Shown: positions 51,601 through 63,400 of the stretch, piece by piece | Position numbering within the stretch: position 1 is the first letter of the stretch | Layout of the letters: each line of letters starts with the position of its first letter | Position numbers and translations under genes: made by a program | NCBI RefSeq assembly: GCF_003576645.1 | Contig: NC_044929.1 | Span: 5,309,495-5,373,494 of the forward strand | Direction: 5' to 3' | Source of the DNA: Ipomoea triloba | Lineage: Eukaryota; Streptophyta; Magnoliopsida; Solanales; Convolvulaceae | Length of the DNA: 64,000 nt | The notes under the pieces: model-generated | Database searches by the model: none | Told to the model about the DNA's origin: nothing | What the model saw: the letters and a program-made list of their open reading frames with translations, nothing else

Positions 51601-53195
51601 GGTGCACTAAGCTTGTGGCAGAGTTGGGTTACAGAATACCCAAGTGGGTATGTCCAACTTCATCACTGCTATGTCACAAATAATGCAACTATTCTTTCTC
51701 CCACTTTATTTAATTTGTCTAATGTGGGTTAGAGTCTTTTAAATTATATACAGTTTAATTCTGCATAATATTTTTTGCAACAATTCTGCATAATATTTAA
51801 TTTAATATTAGTATATAAAATTTATATATATATTTAAAGTTTTTATTAAAATACTATATATTAAACATAAATGGTTGATCTTTCCCACATTGGTTATGTA
51901 ACTTATGTTGAGAGTAATTGTTTATCTATCATGGCACATTTTCATGTTATAGTATGTCGTCGTTTAATTAGGAGATCAGTGAACTTGATAACTCATACAT
52001 TAGTCAAAGCTACAGGTTCTCAGAGTCTCAGTTTGATTCCCACTCCTGGAATACCAATCCTCCGGATTGTATTCATTCTTTACTTGCTTCTTCGTATTAA
52101 TAATGGTTCTAGTTTTTACTTTAAAAAACAAACATGAATGCTCAAATTTTAAAAGTACAAGAATATATTATTAAAGAAAATATGTAAAGAAGAAAAAATT
52201 TGCTAACTGATAAATAATAAATATAAGAAATAACCATATATGTCATTATATTCTCGTTTACACCGTACTTTGGGGAATTCTACAGAAATGTTTGAAATAA
52301 GTTTTGTTCCTATTCATTAGTAACTTCCTAAATATCACAATACTTGTGATTTTTAACCAAAAAAAATATAAATATGAATATAAATAAATATAATAATAAT
52401 AAAATCAACGACTGGTTGCACAATCTTTTATATTTTTAAAATTTTATAGCATTAGTAATTTTATAGACACTAACTTGAATTGTTTGGATTTATCAGGTTG
52501 AAAAGAACAGGTGCATTTTTTTAATTGGTGGGCATGACATACAATATGTTAAAACATTTGAGTCCAAGGTAATGTTACAAAATCAGTTTAACCCACAATC
52601 AAAGATTAAGATGTCCTACGTTGGTAGTAACATGAAAGTAGCATCAATGATTGCTGAAGACAAAGATTGCAAAGTAATAGGAGATCCTGTTCCTTCATGG
52701 TTTTTTTGGGCACGGCTTCAAAGCATATTCATGTCAAGAATTAAATTTGTAGAAGAGACTCATGGTGATGAAGAGTGTGATGAAATTTTGAGAAGAGTGA
52801 AAAAGTTGTTAGCCTATGAAGCTAACGATTTAGTAGTTAATGATTGGGCTATGCTATGCAAAGGGAACAAGATAGTTGTATGTGACCAAGGAGATAAAAT
52901 GTTGAAGGTCATGATTGAATATGAGAAATGGAAGGAGAATGCAACAGCTAAAGGCTTTGACCAAGCATTCAAAGATTATCATGATGAGATGCTTCATTCT
53001 ACCTTTACTTCACTACATCATCATCATCGATGTGCTCTTAAATATCCATGTAATTTTGAGAGTGTCCCAGAGGATGTAAAATGCCTTGAATGTTGTCACG
53101 GTATGCAAAAATTTGTCACTTTTAAGTGCTGCCACGGCAGTGCTTATGATGATGAGGCGGGTCTCTATTGTCATGATGATGAGGATTCTGATTAA
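48625..53195 (+). pseudogene. SEO copy 2, broken by two frameshifts
   Basis: The same eight exon positions as SEO-1 can be found: 48625-48756, 49358-49600, 49853-50227, 50326-50408, 50535-50698, 50861-51440, 51543-51647 and 52497-53195. In exon 3, the 11 bases that follow 'gtggat' in copy 3 are missing, with GAT microhomology at the edges. The frame then runs to TGA at 50033-50035. A second 2-base deletion in exon 6 (near 50995, 'atattactctt' against 'atattagactctt') shifts the frame again; the two do not compensate. The acidic linker exon is 81 codons and has more Lys than copy 1. The C-terminal exon is open and keeps CLECCHGMQKFVTFKCCH. A truncated N-terminal peptide of about 180 residues could still be made. 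If the assembly has errors here, the gene might be whole. Confidence 0.85.
51874..52129 (+). mobile_element. SINE insertion in SEO-2 intron 7
   Basis: Bounded by AAACATAAATG (51863-51873) and AAACATGAATG (52130-52140), a ten-of-eleven target duplication; the same place in SEO-1 intron 7 is empty. The body has 'ctcagtttgattccc', a B-box-like segment, and ends in a short A-rich tail. It is unlike the other two SINE types in the window. Confidence 0.7.
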
Positions 53196-53466
53196 TTAGG
53201 ATGTACCTAGTTTGATATTGATGACATACACTTGATGTATTTGCATATGCATATGAAAGTTTGGTTTCTCATTGTGTTAAATTGTATGGCTTCTCATTCG
53301 GATAGGAAGCATTTTTCCCTGATAATAATTCAATAAAATTTGGAGACATGCATCCACATTAAGTACTATTAGTCAATATGAATATTTTTTATAAAATCTA
53401 ATTTGACTGTATAAAATTATTATAGGTAATATAAACTATGGTTCTAGGGAATATTATTAGACAAAA

Positions 53467-53626
53467 ACTTGTTGTGTAGAACTGTCTCACGGGTCTCAAT
53501 CCGTGAGACAGGTTGGGTATTTGATTAATGGGGTAAAAAGTCTAACCCATTAATCAAAGATTTGACACATTAAATAGAGGTCACCCGTTTCACGGATTGA
53601 GACACGTGAGACGGTCTCACACAAGT
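53467..53626. mobile_element. MITE with GTCTCACACAAGT ends
   Basis: The left ACTTGTTGTGTAGAACTGTC and right GACGGTCTCACACAAGT are imperfect inverted repeats. Internal GTCTCAATCCGTGAGAC and CGGATTGAGACACGTGAGAC, and 'taacccattaatca', add further symmetry. Same ends as 10340-10628. Confidence 0.6.
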
Positions 53627-53699
53627 GTTACCCATATTATTATGGTGTTAATTTTAATTATATTTTCTTCGTTATTGAATTTCCATCATTTAAAAAAAA

Positions 53700-55100
53700 A
53701 CTTTAGATATAATTAACTTGAAAATGTGTTACACATCCACTTTTATCACCTTTTATATTTAGAATACTTGCATTGTGAGCAAGAATAATTTCTTCAAATT
53801 TTGTTCACTTTCTTAATTCACTCTTAATTAATAATTTATGGTGCAAAGTAAATCCCTAATAGACAAAATCAGAACCACTTTTTCTTTTCAGTACTCTTGT
53901 TTTATGTTTAGAGTGTGTTCCAAGCAAAAACAAAAGAGCTCTTAGCTTGTTTCTTAATGTAAAGAATAAAGTCACATGTGGAAATTAGCTAAGGTTTGGA
54001 GCCAAGGTTTTAGCTAAGGTTCTAGCTAAGCTTTTAGCTAAGGTGTTAGCTAAAGTTTTAGCTAAGGTTCTAGCTAAGCTTTTAGCTAAGGTTTTAGCTA
54101 AGGCTTAAGTTAAGGAATTAAAGAATTGTGTCAGGAAGTAGATTTGCATTAAATGTTTGCAGGAATTGCAAATCTCAATGCACACAATTCTAGGCACAAA
54201 TCTAAGGCTAATATTCACTTGGGTTTGCTATAAATAGGCAATCCATTGTCATTGTAAATCATCCCATCTCAGATAGAAATTCGTAGCATAGCAAAGTATC
54301 TTTAGAGAGAGATAGAGAGTTATATTTGTAACTCCTGTTGTAATATCCTTTTGCCAATACAGAAAATTCTTCTTCAAATTGCTTTATTCAGTGTATGATT
54401 TATTCTAAATCTTACACTGGAAATATTCTCATTATTTCCAGCCCAAGTTGTTATTGTAATTAGGTGTTGTGAACCCGTATCGATCCTAACACTTAAAGTT
54501 TTGTTGAATGATCTTGATGTCTTTTATATGAGCATTGATATTTCCTTTATCTTACATTGGGAGTGAAATACTCTAATCAAGAGAGGTAAACCAATTCAAA
54601 TTGCTTATAATGATCAAGAAAGTCAATAGGCTGGAGTTAAATTTAGAACCTTGTGATTGTGAAAGTTCAACTAAATTGGTATCTGTAGTTGTAGACTCTG
54701 CTTTAATAATTTAAAGAAGTGATGCTTTGTACTTTGCTGGCACTGCAGAACTCAGATGGTTACCTTATTTATTTATTTATTTATTACTTTAAATTTTGTA
54801 GCGAATAGATATATATGTTCAATGATGGAAGAATAAAGAGATTCTTTGATTCTTTGTATTCAACGTAAAGAACTATATAGATATCTATTATTTATATATG
54901 AATAAACTATTGAGTCAAAGATTGAAATGAGAATAAATCAAAAGAAGTTGAGGAAAATAGAAAAATTTTGAAAATTGGACAACATAAGAAAAACTCATTT
55001 GACAAATGAGTTTCTTATAAGATAATTTTGTTTTGTTTTGTGGTCAAAACAAAAAATAAAAGTTTGACTGTGAAAAAAAATAAAAACAAAACAAAATTAA
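53700..55100. repeat. Rearranged partial copies of the array spacer
   Basis: Blocks matching 33340-33790 and 32955-33300 appear here in swapped order, interrupted by the solo LTR at 53958-54491. This shows extra rearrangement between array copies 2 and 3. No gene. Confidence 0.6.
53958..54491 (+). mobile_element. Solo LTR with 5-bp target duplication and internal minisatellite
   Basis: CTTAA flanks both sides (53953-53957, 54492-54496). The 534-bp element starts TGTAAAG and ends CTAACA. The corresponding block in other copies (e.g. near 33575, 40938, 58750) is uninterrupted. It contains a TATAAATA (54230) followed by a transcribed-region-like stretch, as expected for U3-R-U5. About nine units of TTTTAGCTAAGG-type sequence (54000-54110) form an upstream minisatellite that could be promoter enhancer repeats. 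Confidence 0.85.
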
Positions 55101-55127
55101 CCCAATGAGATAGTTCGGGTGGGCAAA

Positions 55128-55345
55128 TTATTGTGTGGACCATGTTCCACATAGTTGTATGGACCATGAACATAAGCTACATTAGTTTTGTACTGAAGGT
55201 ACATTATTTTATAGTACTATAAAATAATGTACATTCAATACAAAAATAATGTACCCTAAAATAATGTATTTTATGTACAAAAATAATGTACTTTTTTTTT
55301 TTGAAATAAAAATAATGTACTTTTAATATATTAAAAATGTATTTT
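55128..55345. mobile_element. Right-truncated palindrome-capped MITE at the array-3 breakpoint
   Basis: Starts GGGCAAATTATTGTGTGGAC, like one end of the 4785 family, with a GTGGACCATGTTCCACA palindrome. The body repeats AATAATGTAC in both orientations. No second end is found; sequence switches near 55345-55350 to a copy of myosin intron 22. Confidence 0.55.
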
Positions 55346-55349
55346 GAGT

Positions 55350-56472
55350 ATAGGATGAATATTTTGATTTGACTTCATTTTGCTTGAGTACCGAAACACT
55401 AAAAAAAATTGGAATTCATTTCTCGGATTCTAAATGTGTTTTTTACCTCAGAAAACTATATCCTCTTGCAATACATCTGGATGTTCAGAACTCAGAAGTG
55501 TGCAAATTAAAGCTCCCTACAATGTTTGCACAGTACTGAGTAGAAGAATAATCTAAGCTTTAGCGTTTGGAACATACACCAATGAGCAGAGCTCATGTTC
55601 GATGGCTGGGCATTATCTGATCATTACACCTTGCCAGGAGGCCTGCTTAATCTTCTATTATAACGAACCTCAATGTTATTCAAAATCATAACCAGAAAAT
55701 CACTCCTACAGTCCTACCCACACTATGATATTTTGGGAAAATTATATATAGTTCTGAGTTTTGTTGCAATCCCGACCAATTGCTGGCTTTTCAATTTCTA
55801 CAGGGTAATGAGTGTGAAGAGGTGCTGGTGAAGTCCTCATTTCTATCTGAACTACAACGCCGCGTTTTAAGGGCTGAAGCTGCACTTAGAGAAAAAGAAG
55901 AGGAGAATGACATCCTACACCAGCGGCTGCAGCAGTATGAAAACCGTTGGTCAGAATACGAGCTGAAAATGAAGTCAATGGAAGAGGTTTGGCAAAAGCA
56001 AATGAGATCGCTACAATCCAGCCTGTCTATTGCTAAGAAAAGCCTTGCTCTGGATGATATGGAGAGGAACTCCGATGCATCGGTGAATACAATGAGTGAC
56101 GATAGAGAATCAATCCAGTTGGGAATTGAAGCAGGGAGCAACAGGAACAACCGCGACAGCAGCAGTGGAGTGAGGCCTATGAGCGTGATAAGCCGACTGG
56201 CGGAAGAGTTTGAGCAAAGGAGTCAAGTATTCGGCGATGATGCCAAGTTCTTGGTCGAGGTCAAATCAGGCCAGGTCGACGCTAACTTGAATCCTGACCG
56301 CGAGCTCAGAAGGCTCAAACAAATGTTTGAAGCTTGGAAGAAAGACTACGGAACAAGGCTAAGGGAAACCAAGGTTATATTGCATAAGCTGCAGGGAAAC
56401 GACGAATTGGTTAATAATAAAATGCGAAAAAAATGGTGGGGAAAGAGGAACAACAGCTCAAGGTTTAACTAA
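55350..56472 (+). pseudogene. Near-complete copy of myosin VIII intron 22 end and last exon (array copy 3)
   Basis: 55350-55803 matches the 3' part of myosin intron 22 (from about 31624), including the TTCTACAG acceptor. 55804-56472 copies the whole last exon in frame, with only a 4-codon loss (SAGL after RPM) and rare changes. The 3' UTR is also present. It encodes the coiled coil and C-terminal tail, but no motor, IQ motifs or promoter. High identity implies recent duplication or gene conversion. It could act as an alternative terminal exon only through very long-range splicing across SEO-1 and SEO-2, which is unlikely. Confidence 0.9.
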
Positions 56473-57395
56473 ATTGGTATCTGTATGTATGTACATGTCA
56501 AAGCTTTCTGCATTTTGGAGTTGCCATCAAAATCTTTTTTTTTTTTTTTGGATTTATGTATTTTATTTATACATCTTATGTTTTGTTTTGTTGTGAACAA
56601 TTATTAATCTTATACAAAGAAATGTTTGTGGTGTGCTTATCTTGAAAGCTAAATCTGTAGTTGTACACTCTGCTTTAATTTAAAGAAGTGATGTTTTGTA
56701 CTTTGCTGGCAATGCAGAAGGTCACCTTTTATTTATTTATTTATTTATTTACTTTAAATTTTTTAGTGAATAGATATGTTCAATGATGGAAGAATAAAGG
56801 GATTCTTTCCTTCTTTGTATTTAGTGTAAAGAACTGTACATATATCTATTATTTATACAAAGACTGAGAAACAAACCAAAAGAAGTTGATAAAAATAGAA
56901 AAATTTTAAAAATTAGATAAAAATAGGAAAAACTCATTTGACAAATGAGTTTCTTGTCAGATAATTTTGTTTGGTTTTTATTTTTTATTTTTTGCGGTCA
57001 AGACAAAAAATAAAAGTTTGACTGCAAAAAAAAAATTATCTGACAAGAAACTAATTTGCCAAATGAGTTTTTCCCCTTTTTTTGTCATGTTTCAAAAGTT
57101 TCATATTTTTGTCTTCTTTTGGTTTGTTACGTTCCCATTTCAGTCTTTGACCCATAAACAACTTAATGGGCACATTCCTATTACATTTTTCTTTCACACT
57201 TTTCTTCAATTCATAAATATTATATTTTTTCTCATAAGTAACAACCAATTTATTTTATTTTATTTATTTTGTTTTGTTTTTAATGACTTATGAAAGAATT
57301 TGTTAGAGCTGAGGGTCAAATTAAGTGAAAATTTTGATATTTTAATTTTGTGCTCACATTTTATACTAGTTTAATTTAATAGCATCATGATGGAG

Positions 57396-58950
57396 AACTA
57401 AATTGGCCGGGTGAAAAATTAAAGTAATAGTCAGATGATTAATTTCTATAAAATAAAATGTTGATGGACATATATAGTTGATAAATACAATAATCAAGCC
57501 ATCATTTTAAAAATTAACTCTGATATAATAACATAACAAGATAATTAGTACAGACAAACAATTCTTTCATAATTATATATTCTAATACCATAATACGTGC
57601 CCTTTGTTGCCAAGCACCTCGTGTTCAAATGACATGTAGTGACTCTCCCATATGAGAAGGAGGTCATGAGATGAAGCCTTAGCGGAGACGGTCTTGGCTC
57701 TTTGTGCTTCAACAGGTTGAGAAAGTATACATGAACCGATACTACAATAATATAATATAGTCAACAGTACTAAAAAAAGTGCCATTTGTTTTTTTTTTTA
57801 ATTAAAATTACTTTATATATAATTTGAAATGTGTTTCACATCCACTTTTATCACCTTTTATATTTAGAATACTTGCATTGCGAGTAAGAATAATTTCTTC
57901 AAATTTTGTTCACTTTCTTAATCCACTCTTAACAATTTACGGTGCAAAGTAAATTCCTTATAGACAAAATTAGAATCACTTTTTCTTTTGGCTCTACTTT
58001 TATATTTAGAGTGTGTTCCAAGTAAAAACAAAAGAGCTCTTAGCTTGTTTCCTAAAGTTTTGTTGGATGATCTTGATTTTCTTTATATGAGCATTGATAT
58101 CTTCTTTCTTGCATGCGGAGTGAAATACTATAATCCAAGGAGGTAAACTAATTTAGATTGCTCATACCGTACCGATCAAGAAGGTCAATAATTTGGAGTT
58201 GAATTTGGTTGTCAAAGTTTAACTAAATTGACCGGGTGAAAAATTAAAGTAATAATAGTCCGATGATTAATTTCTATGAACTAAAATGTTGATGGACATA
58301 TATAATTGATAAATACAATAATCAAACCATCATTTTAAAAATTAACTCAAATATAATAACATAAACAAGTTAATTAGTACAGACAAGCAATTCTTTCATA
58401 ATTATATTATATATTCTAATACCATAATAAGTGCACTTCGTTTGTTTTTGTTTTTGTTTGTTTGTTTGTTTTTTGTTTTTTGTTTTTTGTTTTTTTGTTT
58501 TTTGTTTTTTTAAATTTTAGATATAACTTGAAAATGTGTTACACATTTATTTTTATCACCTTTTATATTTAGAATACTTGCATTGTGAGCAAGACTAATT
58601 TCTTCAAATTTTGTTCACTTAATTCACTCTTAACAATTTATGGTGCAAAGTAAATCAAGACAAAATCAGAACCACTTTTTCTTTTCACTCTTCTTTTATA
58701 TTTAGAGTATTTTCCAAGCAAACACACAAAGAGCTCTTAGCTTGTTTCCTAAAGTTTTGTTGAATAATCTTGATTTCCTTTATATGAGCATTGATATTTC
58801 CTTTATCTTGCATTGGAGTGAAATACTCTAATCAAACCAATTTAGATTGCTCATACCGATCAAAAAGGTCAATCGGCTGAAGTTAAATTTGGAACCTTGT
58901 AATTGTTAAAGTTTAACTAAATTGGTATTTGTACTGTATGTGAACAAGTC
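57396..58950. repeat. Local tandem duplication (~0.8-kb unit) in the SEO-3 spacer
   Basis: 'ccgggtgaaaaattaaagt' and the following ~200 bp occur at 57409 and 58229, and the 'tttatatttagaatacttgc' block follows each (57858, 58563). The first unit carries a SINE that the second lacks. No gene. Confidence 0.8.
57609..57778 (+). mobile_element. SINE with clear 12-bp target duplication
   Basis: GTGCCCTTTGTT (57597-57608) and GTGCCATTTGTT (57779-57790) flank the element, and the second local repeat unit shows the empty site near 58431. The body reads 'gccaagcacctcgtg', 'gacatgtagtgactctcc', 'ggaggtcatgagatgaagcc', 'tctttgtgcttcaacaggtt', 'gagaaagtatacatgaaccg' and ends in an A-run. This copy best defines the family also seen at 7960, 12228 and 14815. 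Confidence 0.8.
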
Positions 58951-58959
58951 AAAGCTATG

Positions 58960-60355
58960 CATTTTGGAGTTGTCATCAAAAGCATTTTTAAGGATTTTTT
59001 TTTAAAACAAGTTATGAGCAATTAATCATATATATGGGCGGGTGTGAAGTTCAAATAAATTTAAAAATGTTAATGACAAAATATCATTATTTGATATAAA
59101 TAAAAATTATATTAAAGGTAAAATAAAAGATAGAATAAAGCTCCTTTAAAAATTTCTATGATAAAATATCAAAATTTGATATCAAAAGTGTAAGAAATTC
59201 ATCTCATTTTTACTTGTCACTAATCTGTGGACTTTAAAATTAGGTGATTTACCACTTTGAGCTAATCCACAGGGGCTCCTCACCCCTACTTTAATATAAT
59301 TTGGTCTAAAAGTTACATCATATCAAATCTTTTTGAGCAGCTTAAAGTTTATTGTGCTGAAATCATATTAATATGCTAGCCCACCGTGAGTTATGCTCAA
59401 GTGATAGATGCTTTTTCAAATATATATGTGAAGGATGACATTTGTCATACAATTGGAGCAAATAAATTTGATTATTCCACAACTTTATTAAATTTCAGAA
59501 TATAAGATTAGCAACATATTGGTCAAAAAAAAAAGAAAAAAAGAAAAGAAAAAAAGAATAGAAACATAACTACATAACGAAGTAAAAGGAATTTTTAATA
59601 ATTTTCACCAAAATTTGCTCACCTCTCTTCATTCTTTTTGTAATCCATCTTGGACTGTATTGCAACATGAACAAAAAGATTATTCGTATATCTAAAAAAT
59701 TGCACTCTTTTATTTTGTTCACTAGGCCACAATCTATCAATATATTCTTGGACCCTTTCTTTTGTATCCATAACATTCACTTCTCTCATCTTTTATAATT
59801 AAGATAACTGCATTGCAAGCAATTCAAGAACAAAAGATGACTCCTATCTCTTCAAATTTTGTTCATTTTCTTGATTCACTCTTAACAAATTATGATGTAA
59901 AGTAAATCTCTATGGGACAAAGTGAGTAGCACGCACATCCTCTTTTCACTTTCTTTTATATTTGGAGTGTGTTGCAAGAAAAAAAAAACAAAAAAACTTT
60001 AATGTCCTAAATATTTTGTGAACTATTCCTGATTTAATTTCTTTTAAGTTGTCTTATATGATCATTGAAATACTCCATGTCATGGAGAGTACTTAAGGAT
60101 ACGATAGAGCATTAGCTGAAGATTAATATTGTTAAATTTTCTCAATGTTAGATAATATTTTACTTCTTGGTGGGCAAAGTAAAATATTTCATTTTGTATC
60201 ATATTAGATATCAAAATTATGGTATATACTTATTAATTAAATTTGGCATCTATACTCACCATATTATATAGTTAAAGCAAATAAATTGATTCCACTTATT
60301 TGCTCACAATTGAAGCAAAGAATTGTTCCATTTCATCCCATTCCGATCCAATTCT
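58960..60355. repeat. Duplicated spacer upstream of SEO-3
   Basis: Matches 33790-35150 and 47063-48480 with small indels. No gene seen. Confidence 0.7.
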
Positions 60356-60360
60356 AATCC

Positions 60361-60368
60361 TATAAACA
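60361..60368 (+). promoter_or_regulatory. TATA-like element of SEO-3
   Basis: TATAAACA, 136 bp upstream of the ATG, at the position of TATAAATA in the other two copies; one base differs from them. Confidence 0.5.
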
Positions 60369-60496
60369 TAAGAGGTTAACTACACAATTGATTCACAAAC
60401 CAACAACATTTTTTCTGCTCCTTCCCCGCCTAAATCCTGCAAGCTCTCTTTAATTACCCTAGTAAATAGACAAACCAGTCTTTGTCTCAATCAAAG

Positions 60497-63400
60497 ATGG
60501 CAGTTTCACACATCAATGAAAGTGTTATCTTGGAAGAAGTTATGAGTACACATGATCCAGATGGCAAAGAAAATTTTAAAATTAATGTTATCTTCGATTT
60601 GGTGAAGAGCATTCTCTATCCTACCATGGTTTGTGTATTTACTATTAATTTACATTGATGTTAAACTTCAAGTTTTATTTTGTACGAGTAAGTTCTAGTT
60701 CATATATATCAAGTATTTGTTAGAAGTTTTATGTATATTTCGAACTATTTAAATCTTTATATATGTTATACGGAATGAGGTAAGAAATTGGTTGTTAGGT
60801 GAGAATTTAATCTCTATGTTATAAGTATATATTATATAAATTTCTCAAGAGTTTTTTTGATGAAAAAATTGCAGGACAAAAACATTCATTGTATATCTAA
60901 CTATATATCTAAGTGTCATTAATAAATAATAATTGCTCATAATATAGTTTCACTATAAATCACTAAAAAGAACAAAACATTTCGCAGGTGATTTATATAT
61001 GGATCGGATTTCATACCTGATAATTTAATTGAATTTTAATGAGTTTGTTGTGTTTTGGTCTATATATTTCGTTGGATGATATATGATTTAGATGGGAGAT
61101 AGCATTGATGAAAATGAAGATTCTGATAAGGAAGACTCTGATGGCGACAAGTCTTTTGAGGGACACTATATTATTGACAACGAGTCTGATGAGGAAGACT
61201 CAAATGGCGACGAATCTGATGATGACAAAAAGTCAAACGAGGAGGGATCTAACAGTAACAAAAGGTCCGATGATGAGAAGGAACTTGACAGTGAGGAGGA
61301 ATATGCTAAAGACATGGATCTTCCATATCAATTAAAACAGTTTTCCTTTGAGGTAATTCTCTAATTTGAAGAAAAAATATAATAAAAGATATTTGTTTTT
61401 CTTAAATTTTCAAATCAGATTATAACAGGTCAATTTAATTATATATGCTATAATAGTAACTTTATAAATGTGCAATTATTCTCCACATACTATAATTTAA
61501 TTATAAAAGTTTATAGCAAATGCCTAATTTTCATGATTCTTTGTAATCACGATTTCATGATGCAATAAGTAGTTTACGTAAATATTTTTTAATAATTCTA
61601 AAATTTTCTTACTTTATTCAGATGTCATTGATGTGTTCAAAAAATGTGGATCCACGGTTGATTGTAATGTATTTTCTGAAAATGTTGTCCACATTTTCGT
61701 GGGAAGGCAAACTTTTGATTATGTTCGCAGCTTTCTCCCTCAATTTTGGAGAATTCAGCCTTGTTCACAATCACAAGGGATTGTCCCGCAAATTAGCAAT
61801 TCTCAAGGGGCGTGAAAGTCAAGTTCTGCCAATGGTTACACATTTTATCAAATCAATTTTACATTTGACTAAGTATATTGTTGAGTTTGCACAATCATCC
61901 TCTCATAATTCATCACCAATCATACCAATTGGTTGCTATTGGATCATCACAAGTATCCTTAGTTATGCATCCTATATCACTTCTAGCCTTATGAATATAC
62001 ATTCGGGGTAAGATTTAATTTCACTATACAATTTATTATTATATGTTTTAAATAACTTAGATAAGGTGTGCATAAGTCATTACAAGTGTATTTTCCCAAA
62101 ATGAAGAAACATTGATTATTATAAATATATAATCAATATGTACGAATATAGTGTTTGTCATTATTGTTTTCCTTATTATTGTAGGTGTTTTATAGTTGAA
62201 GAAACACAACTTTCAAGTTTAACTCTCAAAATCAAAGACATAATCTCTGAATGCCGCCGGATACTAGGTTAGGTTTAATAAATTTAAGTGTAGGCTGTAA
62301 ATTAAAGTTATTATTACTTGCAGCGAGTTTAAATTAATGAATACTTAAATTGATATATGCAGAAAAAAAGAGAGAAGTGGATTCTTACAATGCATTATGT
62401 CATGCATTCTTTGATGAGAATCCAATCCTCTCCACTTCTTCTAATTTGGATGTTTTGAAGTTAGTATTCAATGTCAAGAAAGGTTGGAAACAGAAAGTCA
62501 TATATGATGGTGATATGCAAGCAATGGTATGAGCTTACCCACTTAGCCATAAATTTTAACAATTAATAATTTCTTTTGATTTGATTGTTAATTAAGTACT
62601 GTGTACGTCCAGTTTGCTTATATATTGATTATGTTAATTGCAAATATAAAATAATATATTGTATATAATTAAAAAATTGTGAACTGCAGGTAGAATTACA
62701 TTTGTTGAAGAATAGGAGCTTGCTATTGTTAATATCGTCAAGTCTTGATATTGACAAGTATTTGATTGTAGTACTTCAAGTCTTACAAAGTCAAACTAAG
62801 TTGCGTGTACTTTGGATTCCCATATTAGACTCTCCTATATTATGGGATATTAGACATATGGAAGTAGAGTATAGAAGATTAGTAAATAAAGGAGAATTAC
62901 TTTCAGTGAGAAATCTACAGAAATTAGTAGCACCAGGATTTGTGCGGTTTGTTAAAGAGAAATTGTTTCAAATAGGAGGAGGGGGTGAGGCTATCATTGT
63001 TTCGCTGGATCACCAAGGGAGGATTGTTCACCATAACGCAATGCACATGATATTGATGAGGCTTGAAGATATTCTTGAAGGGATTCACACTGGAGTTAAA
63101 ATAGGAGATAGTATAATTCCTTTGTTACAGAATGTGTTGAAGGATAGGACGTTAGCAATCAGGAGTTTGGTGCCTGAAATTGATGGGAGATTAGTAGAAA
63201 TCGCTGGTAAAATGGAAAGACTAATGCTTGAGGAGCTGGATGAGATGGAGAAGCAAATAAAAAATCCGGTACGTACTACGGTATATGTTTTATTTAAATG
63301 TATGTTTTATTAGTTAGTTAAGTCATGAACGTGTATTCATTTAAAATTTTGAATTGGTATCATGATATATAGAATTACCATCCAGCTTAATTAATTATCT

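Noticed and set aside
57051..57293. Phe-rich frames on both strands
   Set aside because: T-rich spacer sequence that is also present in other array copies without an open frame.
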